The position numbers and the translations under genes are program-made. Source: Actinomyces sp. HMSC035G02 (GTDB lineage: Bacteria > Actinomycetota > Actinomycetes > Actinomycetales > Actinomycetaceae). From it: a stretch of 64,000 nucleotides of DNA. The notes beneath the pieces were generated by a model. That model had not been told where the DNA came from, made no database searches, and saw nothing but the letters and a program-made list of their open reading frames with translations. Location: positions 1 through 64,000 of the forward strand of contig KV835892.1 of the NCBI GenBank assembly GCA_001838165.1, given 5' to 3'. How positions within the stretch are numbered: position 1 is the first letter of the stretch; every line of letters starts with the position of its first letter. Positions 18,440 to 29,288 of this stretch are shown piece by piece.

Positions 18440-19336
18440 TCACACCCGAGGAACACTCCAGGTGTCGCACGTCGAGATATCGCCAGAATCGAGTCCGCGC
18501 TGCAGCCACGTCGCACGCTGGTCTGCGCTGCCATGCGTCCAGGTTTCCGGGTTCGAGGACCCCTGGTACTTCTCCTGGAGACGGTCATCCCCGATCGCTT
18601 GAGCGGTCTGAAGTGCACCCATGACCTGGTCGGCCGTCGGGGTCTTCAGGAACGGGGTGCCGGTCGACGGATCGGGGGTAGTTGATGCCCAGTGCATCCA
18701 CACGCCCGCGTAGCAGTCGGCCTGGAGCTCGCTGCGCACGCCGGCGCCCTGTTCGCCGGTCTCGCGGGTGTCGTGCGCACGAAAGACACCCTGGATGTTC
18801 TGGATGTGGTGTCCCCACTCGTGGGCCACGACGTACTCCTGTGCGAGCACGGAATCGGAAGCACCGTACTTGGAGACCATGTCGTCAAAGAACCCGAGGT
18901 CGAGGTACACCGTCGAATCTCCCGGGCAGTAGAACGGGCCCACCGCGCTCGTCGCGTTACCGCACGCGGTGGAGACGGAGTTCGTGAAGATCTGGAAATC
19001 GGGCAGCTGATATGCGACGCCTGCGTCCTGGGCGGACAGCTGGGTCTTCCACACCGCGTCGAGGGACTGCGCAGTGGCAACCATACGGCACTCAACGCGA
19101 GTGTTGGCGTCCTGGCCTGTCTGGCAGGTGGACGTATCGACCGCTGACGACGAGGTCGATGACGTGTCGGGGGATGTCGACAGTAGGCTCGTCAGATCAA
19201 TGCCGGTGAAATAGGAGAACCCGAGGATCAAGAGAACACCGAGCAGCGAGCCACCACCCGCACCTGCGATCTTTCGCCCTGCGCCGGACGTGCCAACGCG
19301 CGAGGGATCCAAACGGATGTTGTCATTGAAACTCAT
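18440..19336 (-). CDS. neutral zinc metallopeptidase, YpfJ family, membrane-anchored
   Basis: A 298-residue protein. The N-terminal region has Gly-rich residues (~20-30), one membrane segment (LLGVLLILGFSYFTGIDL) and a Ser/Thr linker. The exported domain has the zinc motif HEWGHHIQ (~172-179) with QADCYAG downstream (likely third ligand region), characteristic of the putative neutral zinc metallopeptidase family. Six cysteines may form disulfides outside the membrane. The biological substrate is unknown. GGAG stands 6 nt before the ATG; it begins just after the tgt stop. Confidence 0.88.
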   Translation of the reverse strand: MSFNDNIRLDPSRVGTSGAGRKIAGAGGGSLLGVLLILGFSYFTGIDLTSLLSTSPDTSSTSSSAVDTSTCQTGQDANTRVECRMVATAQSLDAVWKTQLSAQDAGVAYQLPDFQIFTNSVSTACGNATSAVGPFYCPGDSTVYLDLGFFDDMVSKYGASDSVLAQEYVVAHEWGHHIQNIQGVFRAHDTRETGEQGAGVRSELQADCYAGVWMHWASTTPDPSTGTPFLKTPTADQVMGALQTAQAIGDDRLQEKYQGSSNPETWTHGSADQRATWLQRGLDSGDISTCDTWSVPRV

Positions 19337-19351
19337 GGTTACTCCACAACT

Positions 19352-21363
<2,012 letters not shown>

Positions 21364-21424
21364 GGGCACAAATCCTTACAAAAGTGTGTGCGGGATGGTT
21401 ATATGCACCACCCATTGTGCCCGC
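21364..21424 (-). promoter_or_regulatory. candidate switch-like leader RNA of yhhQ-tgt
   Basis: Two pairings compete. Hairpin A: GCGGG (21424-21420 on the minus strand) with CCCGC (21394-21390), extended by ATGG/CCAT. Hairpin B: GGGCACAA (21422-21415) with TTGTGCCC (21371-21364), the latter abutting the ATG at 21363 and enclosing the AAGGA ribosome site. Both need bases 21420-21422, so only one can form. No match to the preQ1-I, -II or -III consensus was recognised. Confidence 0.5.
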
Positions 21425-21434
21425 TACTTGCGTG

Positions 21435-21440
21435 ATTATG
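21435..21440 (-). promoter_or_regulatory. -10 box of yhhQ
   Basis: CATAAT on the minus strand (5/6 match to TATAAT) would place transcription start near 21428, giving a leader of about 65 nt that begins just before the alternative hairpins. Confidence 0.5.
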
Positions 21441-21494
21441 CGCAACAGAGCCGCCTTGCAGGCGGGTTGATTCGCCCACACGCACCCCTCCCTC

Positions 21495-21500
21495 TACTCT
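21495..21500 (+). promoter_or_regulatory. -10 box of ABC-F gene, leaderless candidate
   Basis: TACTCT ends 6 nt before the GTG start at 21507; the GGAG between them is too close to serve as a normal Shine-Dalgarno. No convincing -35 at 17 nt. Confidence 0.45.
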
Positions 21501-21506
21501 TGGAGC

Positions 21507-23120
21507 GTGATTAACGTCCAGGATTTCTCGTTGCGTATCGGCCCCCGCGAGCTCGTCAACCACGCGAGCTTCCGTATCGACAAAGGTATGTGTATCGGCC
21601 TCGTCGGCCGCAACGGCGCGGGTAAGACGACGACGATGAGGTTGCTCGCGGGCGAAGGCGACCGCGGAGGGGCCGCCGAATACACCGGCACAATCTTGTC
21701 GAATGGTACGGTCGGTTACCTGGCGCAGGACACGCACGTGGGCGATCCGTCGATGAAGGCCCGCGACCGCATCATCTCCGTGCGCGGCATCGACTCGATC
21801 ATCGCGCGCATCCGCAAGGCCGAACACGAGATGTCCACGACCGAGGGCGCTCGTCAGCAGCGTGCGATGGAACGTTACGTGAAGCTCGATCAGCAGTTCA
21901 CGAACTCCGGCGGCTGGGCAGCCAACGCCGAGGCGGCCCAGATCGCGCACTCGCTGGGGCTTGAAGACCGGGTGCTCGATCAGACCCTTGATACCCTCTC
22001 CGGCGGTCAGCGACGCAGGGTCGAGCTAGCCCGCGTGTTGTTCTCCAACGCGGATGTGCTGCTTCTGGACGAACCGACGAACCACCTGGACCACGATTCG
22101 ATCGTCTGGCTCCGCGACTGGATCAAGACCTTCCCCGGCGGCGTCATGATCATTTCGCACGACGTGAAGCTGCTGGGCGACACCGTCAACCAGGTCTTCT
22201 ACCTCGATGCGAACCGCGCGCAGATCGACATCTATCACCTCGGCTGGTCGGCCTACCTCAAGCAGCGCGAGGAGGACGAGCGCCGTCGCCGTAAGGAACG
22301 TGCGAACGCGTTGAAGAAGGCCGAACACCTCAAGGCTCAGGGCGAGAAGATGCGCGCGAAGGCCACGAAGGCCGTCGCCGCACAGCAGATGCTGCGCCGA
22401 GCCGAAGAGCTTTTCGCCCAAGCGGGTTCAGAGATCGTCCAGGACAAGGTCGCGCGCCTGCGCTTCCCCGAACCGGCGCCGTCGGGCCGCGTCCCGCTCA
22501 CCGCGGAAGGGCTGTCGAAGTCCTACGGCTCCCTCGAGGTGTTCACAGGAGTAGACCTTGCGATTGACCGCGGCTCGAAAGTCGTCGTCCTCGGCCTCAA
22601 CGGCGCCGGCAAGACGACACTTCTGCGGCTCCTGTCCGGCATCGAGGAGCCGGACTCCGGTCGCGTCGTGCCCGGGCACGGCCTCAAGCTCGGTTACTAC
22701 GCCCAGGAGCATGAGACGCTCGACGAGACCCGCACGATCCGCGAAAACATGGCCGAGGCCGCTCCCACCCTCGACGACACGCACGTGCGCAATATTCTCG
22801 GCCAGTTCCTCTTCCAAGGTGACGACGTTGAAAAGCCCGTGTCCGTGCTCTCCGGCGGTGAGAAGACCCGACTCGCTTTAGCAACACTCGTCGTCTCGGG
22901 CGCAAACGTCCTGCTTCTCGACGAGCCGACCAACAACCTCGACCCCGCCTCACGCGAAGAAATCCTCGCGGCCCTGCGTGACTACGAGGGTGCCGTCATC
23001 CTCGTGACGCACGATCCCGGTGCCGTCACGGCGCTCAACCCCGAGCGCGTCCTGCTTCTGCCTGACGCCGATGAGGACCTGTGGGACGACAGCTACCTGG
23101 ATCTCGTTACCCTCACCTGA
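21507..23120 (+). CDS. ABC-F family ATPase (ribosome-associated, EttA/Uup-like)
   Basis: A soluble protein of 537 residues with two ABC domains and no membrane segments. Domain 1 has GRNGAGKTT (~35), signature LSGGQRRRVELA and Walker B LLLDEPTNHLD. A charged helical linker (~250-310, RREEDERRRRKERANALKKAEHLK region) is the P-site tRNA interaction motif zone. Domain 2 has GLNGAGKTTLLRLL, LSGGEKTRLALA and LLLDEPTNNLD. Such proteins bind the ribosomal E site, and some confer antibiotic protection; nothing here shows resistance specifically. The gene diverges from yhhQ and starts with GTG. Confidence 0.92.
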   Translation: MINVQDFSLRIGPRELVNHASFRIDKGMCIGLVGRNGAGKTTTMRLLAGEGDRGGAAEYTGTILSNGTVGYLAQDTHVGDPSMKARDRIISVRGIDSIIARIRKAEHEMSTTEGARQQRAMERYVKLDQQFTNSGGWAANAEAAQIAHSLGLEDRVLDQTLDTLSGGQRRRVELARVLFSNADVLLLDEPTNHLDHDSIVWLRDWIKTFPGGVMIISHDVKLLGDTVNQVFYLDANRAQIDIYHLGWSAYLKQREEDERRRRKERANALKKAEHLKAQGEKMRAKATKAVAAQQMLRRAEELFAQAGSEIVQDKVARLRFPEPAPSGRVPLTAEGLSKSYGSLEVFTGVDLAIDRGSKVVVLGLNGAGKTTLLRLLSGIEEPDSGRVVPGHGLKLGYYAQEHETLDETRTIRENMAEAAPTLDDTHVRNILGQFLFQGDDVEKPVSVLSGGEKTRLALATLVVSGANVLLLDEPTNNLDPASREEILAALRDYEGAVILVTHDPGAVTALNPERVLLLPDADEDLWDDSYLDLVTLT

Positions 23121-23150
23121 CGGCGTCGCCTCGGCCGCTTCACGGCAGGT

Positions 23151-23195
23151 ACGACAAAGGCCGGGACTGGAACACGCCAGCCCCGGCCTCGTCGT
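23151..23195. terminator. bidirectional terminator-like hairpin
   Basis: ACGAC/GTCGT outer pairs, then AGGCCGGG/CCCGGCCT (8 bp), a mismatch and CTGG/CCAG enclose an AACACG loop. It lies between the convergent ABC-F gene and the ABC-transporter ATPase gene. Confidence 0.75.
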
Positions 23196-23202
23196 AAGGA
23201 CC

Positions 23203-23972
<770 letters not shown>

Positions 23973-23976
<4 letters not shown>

Positions 23977-24935
23977 GGTGTCACATCCAAAAACTTGAGC
24001 TTGGTGGCCTTGGCCTCGTCATCGTTATCGGAGCTCGACGACGCCGTGGGGGAGTGGGTACCGGCGTTGTCGCGGCGCTCGAAGCCCTTGCCGTAGTACT
24101 TCTCGATGAAGGACTGAATCCACATCAGGAGACTCGTGATGACGAGGTACCAGATCGCAGCCGCGATCAGGAGCGGCACGGGCGCGAATGTCGCCTGGCC
24201 ACGCTGACGCGCAATGAATGTGAGTTCGAGGGTGAAGGGAATCGCCGAGACCAGGGAGGTCGTCTTGAGCATCGAAATGGTCTCGTTGCCGATCGGCGGC
24301 ACGATCACACGCATCGCCTGAGGAAGGATGATGCGGCGGAAGATCGTTCCACGTGGCATTCCCAGCGCGGTGGCGGCCTCCCACTGGCCCTTCGAGACGC
24401 TCAGCAGGCCCGCACGCATGATTTCCGCGAGGTACGCGCCCTCGTTCAGGCCCAAGCCAATGAACGCCATCCAGAATGGGGTGAAGTAGGTGGCCGTATC
24501 GAACGTCAGCTCCCAGCCGCACAGCGAGCCGAGGAACGGCACGCCGATGGAGAGCTTCGGGTACAGGGTGGGGAGCAGCGACCAGAAAATCAGCTGCGTG
24601 TAGATAGGGGTTCCGCGGAAGAACCAGATGTAGGCCATCGCCACCCAGCGCAGGACCGGATTCACCGACTGACGCATGATCGCCATCGTGATGGCAAGAA
24701 CGGTGCCCACCACCATTGCGAGGATCGTCAGGATGATCGTGAAGAGCACACCCTGCAAGATCGAACGCGAGAACAGCCACTGGAACACGACCTGCCACTG
24801 GAAGTTTGCATTCGTCACCAGCGCGTGGGCAGCCATTGCCGCAAGGATCGACACGACAATTGCGCTCGCCCACCTCCCCGGGCGGGGAACCGGTTTCGCG
24901 TCGATCAGCTTAACGCCGTCTTTGATGGTTGCCAT
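23973..24935 (-). CDS. polar amino-acid ABC transporter permease (HisM/GlnP-like)
   Basis: A 320-residue inner-membrane permease with about five to six membrane segments. The family motifs are [23 protein letters not shown] near the start, [11 protein letters not shown], and the EAA loop [23 protein letters not shown] that contacts the ATPase. A charged C-terminal tail (~290-320) is Ser/Asp-rich. The RBS GAGGA precedes the ATG; it starts 7 nt after the binding-protein stop. Confidence 0.92.
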
Positions 24936-24942
24936 GAGATCC

Positions 24943-25899
24943 TCAGTCGTTAGTCGCCGGGTTCAGCTCGGCGGTGGTCAGCGCGGCGTCTTGAGCGCCG
25001 TACGTCGCCAGAATGTCCTTCAGGTAGCCGTTGTCCATCAGGTACTGCATAGCCTTCTGGACAGCCTGCGTCAGCTGCTCGTCGTTCTTGTTGATGGCCA
25101 CGCCCTGGGGGGCGGACTCGATGACGTCGCCGACCTGCTCGATCTTGCCATCCGACTGGGTGGCGGTGTAGCCGATCACCGTCGAATCAGCGAAGGTGGC
25201 GTCGTACTGGCCGCCGATCACCTTCGTGGTGATGTCAGTCTGCAGGTCGTGCGGCATGATCGTGATCTTGTCCTTGCCGTCGGCGACACACTGCTCCGAC
25301 AGCTCGTTCGCGTAGTCTTCCTGCGCGGTGCCGGTCTGCACGCCGATCGTCTTACCGCAGGGGTCGGTCGGATCGAAGTTCTTCGGGTTGCCCGCTGCAA
25401 CGCCGTACGCGGAGCCCACCTGAACGTAGGAGATCAGGTTTGCCTGCTTCTCGCGCTCGGAGGTGATCGTGAAGGACGAGATACCCACGTCGAACTTCGT
25501 GCCCAGTGCGGGAATGATCGTGGGGAACTCGGCGTGGTTGGTCGTGCCATCGTTGAGGCCCATGACCTTGGCGAGCGCCTTGTTGATATCGACGTCATAC
25601 CCCTGAGCGGTCTGCGAATCGTCGCCGAGGAACTCCGCGGGTGCGTAGTCGGCGGAGGCACCGTTACGCAGCGTGCCACGCTGCTTGACCTCGTCGGGAA
25701 CCAAGGCGGCGATGTCGTCGACGGTCGGGATCTTCGACACGTCGTACGAGGGCGTGGTTGCTGCGGCCGTGGAGGTGTCCGTTCCGCTGGTCGACGAGCT
25801 GGTTGACGAGTTGGTCGACGTCGGGTCCGCGCAGGCGGCGAGGGGGAGAGCAGCTGCGGCTGCGAGGGCGATGAGGGCGTGTGCCTTCGAGATTGTCAT
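24943..25899 (-). CDS. amino-acid ABC transporter substrate-binding lipoprotein, copy 1
   Basis: From ATG 25899 (GGAAGG upstream) the product has 318 residues with a lipoprotein signal (MTISKAHALIALAAAAALP, lipobox LAAC at ~23) and a Ser/Thr linker of ~25 residues. The mature domain is SBP family 3: YAPAEFLGDDSQTAQGYDVD, FPTIIPALGTKFDVGISSFTIT and GTAQEDYANEL. The closely similar paralogue upstream (25996-26931) suggests tandem duplication. A longer frame to 25953 lacks a signal peptide at its start. The ligand is unknown; a polar or basic amino acid is likely. Confidence 0.93.
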   Translation of the reverse strand: MTISKAHALIALAAAAALPLAACADPTSTNSSTSSSTSGTDTSTAAATTPSYDVSKIPTVDDIAALVPDEVKQRGTLRNGASADYAPAEFLGDDSQTAQGYDVDINKALAKVMGLNDGTTNHAEFPTIIPALGTKFDVGISSFTITSEREKQANLISYVQVGSAYGVAAGNPKNFDPTDPCGKTIGVQTGTAQEDYANELSEQCVADGKDKITIMPHDLQTDITTKVIGGQYDATFADSTVIGYTATQSDGKIEQVGDVIESAPQGVAINKNDEQLTQAVQKAMQYLMDNGYLKDILATYGAQDAALTTAELNPATND

Positions 25900-25936
25900 G
25901 ATGTGCCTTCCGATGGGAGTGGGCGTCAGCCCGTGA

Positions 25937-25981
25937 ATGCAACTATTATGCACCCATATGCATGTTCATGCATATTATGCG
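25937..25981. promoter_or_regulatory. phased ATGCA operator array upstream of SBP copy 1
   Basis: ATGCA or ATGCG cores begin at 25937, 25948, 25958, 25968 and 25977, spaced 11, 10, 10 and 9 bp. Within it, ATATGCAT (25956-25963) and ATGCATAT (25968-25975) form a perfect 8-4-8 inverted repeat. The same motif occurs before copy 2. It resembles TGCAT-type actinobacterial arginine boxes, an inference. Confidence 0.6.
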
Positions 25982-25995
25982 TAGTGTGTCACGAA

Positions 25996-26931
25996 TTAGT
26001 CAACGCTTGGATTGAGAGCGGCGGTCGTCAGTGCGGCATTCTCGGCGCCATAGGAGGCCAAAATATCGTTCAGGTAGCCGTTGTCCATGAGGTACTGCAT
26101 GGCCTTTTGGACCGCCTCGGCAAGCTGTGCGTCATCCTTTGCGACTGCCACGCCCTGCGGGGCCGACTCGAAGGTGTCGCCAAGCTGCTCAATCTTGCCG
26201 GCGGACTGTGCACTCGTATAGCCAATGACCGTCGAGTCTGCGAGAGTTGCGTCGTACTGTCCACCGATCAGCTTGGTGGCAATATCTGTCTGCAGCTCGT
26301 GAGGCATGACCGTGATCTTGCTCTTGCCGGCTGCGACACATTCGTCGGAGAGCGTGGCCGCGTATTCTTCCTGAGCCGTACCGGTCTGAACCGCAATGGT
26401 CGCACCACACGGATCGGACGGGTTGAAATTCTTCGGATTGCCAGCGGCGACGCCCCATGCGGATCCGACGTTCAGGTAGGACACCATGTTGACCTGCTGC
26501 TCACGTTCGGAGGTGATGGTGAACGAGGAGATGCCTACGTCGAACTTCGTGCCCAGTGCGGGAATGATCGTGGGGAATTCGGAGTGCTTTGTTTCTCCGG
26601 CATTCAGCCCCATGACCTTGGCGAGCGCCTTGTTGATGTCAATGTCGTAGCCGATGGGGGTCTGCCCATCGGTGTCCATGTATTCTGCGGGCGCATATCC
26701 GGTAGAGGCTCCGTTGCGCAGGGTGCCCCGCTTCTTGATCTCGTCGGGAACAAGTGCTGCAATCTCATCGACGGTTGGGATCGATGAGACGTCGTAGTGC
26801 GAGGTCGTCGACGTGGATGCCCCCGTCGTCGCATCTGCGGTGCTCATGCTCGTCGTCGGGTCTGCGCATGCGGCCATGGCAGCCGTGGTGCCGGCCAGGG
26901 TGAGCATGGCGAGAATCTTCTTGGTATGCAT
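25996..26931 (-). CDS. amino-acid ABC transporter substrate-binding lipoprotein, copy 2
   Basis: From ATG 26931 (GAGGA 8 nt upstream) the product has 311 residues. It starts with a lipoprotein signal (MHTKKILAMLTLAGTTAAM, lipobox MAAC at ~21) and a Ser/Thr linker. The SBP family 3 domain closely parallels copy 1: SSIPTVDEIAALVPDEIKKR, RNGASTGYAPAEY, GTKFDVGISSFTITSER and GTAQEEYAATL. Copies differ mainly in the linker and in scattered ligand-region residues. It is the promoter-proximal gene of the transporter operon; 96 nt with its own operator array separates it from copy 1. Confidence 0.93.
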   Translation of the reverse strand: MHTKKILAMLTLAGTTAAMAACADPTTSMSTADATTGASTSTTSHYDVSSIPTVDEIAALVPDEIKKRGTLRNGASTGYAPAEYMDTDGQTPIGYDIDINKALAKVMGLNAGETKHSEFPTIIPALGTKFDVGISSFTITSEREQQVNMVSYLNVGSAWGVAAGNPKNFNPSDPCGATIAVQTGTAQEEYAATLSDECVAAGKSKITVMPHELQTDIATKLIGGQYDATLADSTVIGYTSAQSAGKIEQLGDTFESAPQGVAVAKDDAQLAEAVQKAMQYLMDNGYLNDILASYGAENAALTTAALNPSVD

Positions 26932-26978
26932 GATTATGTTCCTCGGTATCCGTAATTCGAGCGGTATTGCGTAATGAA

Positions 26979-27004
26979 TATGCAACCACGTGCATACTAT
27001 GCAT
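26979..27004. promoter_or_regulatory. phased ATGCA operator upstream of SBP copy 2
   Basis: TATGCA (26979-26984) and TGCATA (26991-26996) form an inverted repeat with a 6-nt gap, and ATGCAT (26999-27004) follows; cores start at 26980, 26990 and 26999. The motif and ~10-bp phasing match the array before copy 1. Confidence 0.55.
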
Positions 27005-27032
27005 GTCGAATGGGTCTCGGATCGTGGATACA

Positions 27033-27065
27033 CAAGTGGGCAAGCACATAGTGCTTGCCCACTTG
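27033..27065. terminator. 15-bp perfect hairpin after DUF4191 gene
   Basis: Arms 27033-27047 and 27051-27065 are perfect complements around ATA. It sits 8 nt past the end of the minus-strand DUF4191 gene and before the transporter operon. No U-tract follows in the minus direction. Confidence 0.7.
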
Positions 27066-27072
27066 AAAAAGC

Positions 27073-27765
27073 TCAGTTGCCGCGAAGTGCGCGGCGCGAC
27101 GGCTTGGCGCGCAGGGGGTCAATGCCCTTCGGAATGGGGGGCTCGCCGGAGCGGAGAGCGTTGATGCGCGCCGAGACCTGGGGAACTTCCTCGGGGGTCA
27201 GCACGTTCTTCAACTTGCGCAGCTCGCGCTGCAGATCCTTCAGGGCAATCTGCCCGTCATCGTGACCCACCTGGATCTGGTGAACAGGAACGTTGCGCAT
27301 GACCTTGGTGACGCGCTTGGTCTCGGCCTGAAGGAGGGGGCGGACGCGGGACGCCGGGCCCTCGGAAATCAGAACAACGCCAGCGCGGCCAACGATGCGC
27401 CAGACGAGGTCCTGCTCGCGGGTGAATGCCACGGGCTGTTCGGGAATCACCCAGCCGCGCTGAATCTGGGACAGCGCGACCTTCACTGCGCCAGCCGTAT
27501 CCTCAACCTGCGCGTACAGTGCGCGGCGTGTGAGAATGCTCAGCAGCAGAAGGGCTGCGGTGAACGAGCCCATGATGCCGACGATAAGCCAGCCAATAAA
27601 CGACATGTTGGTCAGCCAGGCGACCAGCATGAAGGCGGCGATCACCGCAGCGGCTGTTCCGAGGAGCATCCACGGAAGTGCCGGGTAGGTGCGTTTGGTC
27701 AGTCGGTACGCGTCGAGGACGTTGTGGTAGAAGCGCCTCTTGCCGGGGGGATTCGATTCACTCAT
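27073..27765 (-). CDS. DUF4191 membrane protein
   Basis: From ATG 27765 the protein has 230 residues (MSESNPPGKRRFYHN). Two membrane segments lie at ~30-52 (ALPWMLLGTAAAVIAAFMLVAW) and ~58-80, followed by a ~150-residue cytoplasmic domain with GWVIPEQPVAF, VWRIVGRAGVVLISEGP and a basic end. This matches the actinobacterial DUF4191 family, of unknown function, often near lipoate or glutamine-synthetase genes. Here sucB and lpd are close by. Weak RBS AAGG; a TTGACC with 17-nt spacing to TAATAA lies just upstream. Confidence 0.82.
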   Translation of the reverse strand: MSESNPPGKRRFYHNVLDAYRLTKRTYPALPWMLLGTAAAVIAAFMLVAWLTNMSFIGWLIVGIMGSFTAALLLLSILTRRALYAQVEDTAGAVKVALSQIQRGWVIPEQPVAFTREQDLVWRIVGRAGVVLISEGPASRVRPLLQAETKRVTKVMRNVPVHQIQVGHDDGQIALKDLQRELRKLKNVLTPEEVPQVSARINALRSGEPPIPKGIDPLRAKPSRRALRGN

Positions 27766-27835
27766 AGCCTTATTATTGTACGTGCAATTGATGGTCAAAA
27801 GTCCACCCGTCCGATCAGGCACTTTGTAAAATGAG

Positions 27836-27864
27836 TTGCATCACATTGCGTGGCTTTGGACAAT
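27836..27864 (+). promoter_or_regulatory. promoter of the pseudokinase gene, leaderless candidate
   Basis: TTGCAT (27836-27841), a 17-nt spacer, then GACAAT (27859-27864), ending 6 nt before ATG 27871. Confidence 0.5.
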
Positions 27865-27870
27865 GTCGGT

Positions 27871-29205
27871 ATGAACATTGGCGGTTACGACGTTGGCCAA
27901 GTCTTCCATATCGGGGCAACGGGCCCCGTGTGGCGTACACGCACGGATGCGGGTGACGCTCTGCTGTCGCTGCGCGCTGCCGGAGATGGGGAGCGGTGCC
28001 TCGAGCGATGGAAGACGTGGGCCTCGATCACGTCGCGACATGTAGTTGCTTTGCGCGATGTTGTGCGATCAGATGACGGCCGCTGGGCAATTGTCTACGA
28101 CTATGTGGCGGGTCGTCCCCTCGATGCGGAAATTGACTCGCCCGACCTGCGTCCCATTGCGACACGCCGACAGATCATCGAAGGAATTGCCGCCGGAGTC
28201 AGTGCTCTGCACAGCGCTGGAATCGTTCACGGGGATCTCACTCCCTCCAACATCATCGTGACGCCATCCGGGCGTGCGGTCATCATCGATCTCGTCGACG
28301 AGTTGGGAGAGCGCGATGGAACTCCGGGCTGGAGTCAAGGGCTCACCGGTGAGCAGGCTGACCGCGTGTGCCTACGTCAGCTCGCGCACATTCTGCACAT
28401 GGACGAGGTGCTGGCTGAGCTTGGCTTTGCCGATCGCGACGATTGTCTTGGCGAGGCGACGCCCGTTGTTGACGATCCGATCGAGCATCCGATTTCGCGC
28501 GAGCCAGTGGATCCCGAGCGTGTCATTGCCGACCTGCGCGCGGCTGCACTGCGCGAAGACACCCGCAGAGATGGTCAGTCCGAGCGCACAACCGTGTCGG
28601 CTTTGCCTGAGAACTATGGCCGAAATCGGTCCCGTCAGCACGGTCGCCGCCGTGCGTTGGGCGTACTCGCTGTCGGTCTGACGGCGATCATCGCGGGTGT
28701 ATCCATCATGGGCTACGGTTTGCTGCATGCAGGTTCGAGCGATGGTCAAGGGGAGGCACCTGTCCACAGCGATCCCTCGCAGTCGCACGAGCAGTCGGCC
28801 GGTAGCGCATGCAATGTTTCCGCTCTGTCGGAGACCATTAACCGCGCGATTCGCACCCGCGACGAAGCCGTAGTGGCCGGTGATCCCGCGTCTCTGGAGA
28901 GTGTTCTCGGCGGTGAGCTGCTCGAACAAGACAAGGAACGCATCGCATCGATGCGAAGCGACGGAGTGCGCGTTGCGCAGTTGTCCTCCCAGATCGATAA
29001 CGTGTCCGTGTTGGCGTGTGAGCCAGGAGCTATCGATGTCGGCGCAACGCTGACGGTTCTCGCCTCGGAAACATGCCGAGCGGGAACTTGCGAGGCGAGC
29101 GCGGAGCCGCAAGCGACCGACCTTCGCGTTCGCGTTGATCCCGTGTCGGGAAAGATCGTGAAGGCAGAGCCTGTCGAACAACAAAGTGGTGCCGCGGCGC
29201 AATAA
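27871..29205 (+). CDS. pseudokinase-like membrane protein with extracytoplasmic domain
   Basis: A protein of 444 residues. The first ~260 residues have a Ser/Thr-kinase-like fold: a degenerate glycine loop (GATGPVWRT), a hinge (WAIVYDYVAGRPL) and a catalytic-loop relative HGDLTPSN in place of HRDLKPEN. The VAIK lysine position reads LLSLRA and the DFG triplet is replaced by DLV, so phosphotransfer is doubtful. One membrane segment (ALGVLAVGLTAIIAGVSIMG) is at ~270-290, then an outside domain with two to four cysteines. Overall architecture resembles PknB-like or MviN-linked pseudokinases. The chosen ATG follows a candidate promoter by 6 nt; a GTG at 27850 is an alternative. The role is unknown. 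Confidence 0.75.
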   Translation: MNIGGYDVGQVFHIGATGPVWRTRTDAGDALLSLRAAGDGERCLERWKTWASITSRHVVALRDVVRSDDGRWAIVYDYVAGRPLDAEIDSPDLRPIATRRQIIEGIAAGVSALHSAGIVHGDLTPSNIIVTPSGRAVIIDLVDELGERDGTPGWSQGLTGEQADRVCLRQLAHILHMDEVLAELGFADRDDCLGEATPVVDDPIEHPISREPVDPERVIADLRAAALREDTRRDGQSERTTVSALPENYGRNRSRQHGRRRALGVLAVGLTAIIAGVSIMGYGLLHAGSSDGQGEAPVHSDPSQSHEQSAGSACNVSALSETINRAIRTRDEAVVAGDPASLESVLGGELLEQDKERIASMRSDGVRVAQLSSQIDNVSVLACEPGAIDVGATLTVLASETCRAGTCEASAEPQATDLRVRVDPVSGKIVKAEPVEQQSGAAAQ

Positions 29206-29236
29206 CGCCTGACACTTGTGTGGCTGACCAAGTAAT

Positions 29237-29276
29237 GCTGATGGGGTGGACCTCATGCGAGGCCCACCCCATCAGC
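29237..29276. terminator. bidirectional terminator hairpin
   Basis: A 13-bp stem (29237-29249 with 29264-29276), one mismatch, then CCTC/GAGG around an ATGC loop. It separates the convergent pseudokinase and sucB genes. Confidence 0.8.
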
Positions 29277-29288
29277 GTTCGGTGAGGA

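Noticed and set aside
21364..21428. preQ1-I, preQ1-II or preQ1-III riboswitch in the yhhQ leader
   Set aside because: Neither the short A-rich pseudoknot tail of class I nor the conserved blocks of the others are visible; kept only as an unassigned switch candidate.
24676..25806. A 376-codon plus-strand frame opposite the transporter operon
   Set aside because: Antisense to permease and binding-protein genes with clear motifs.
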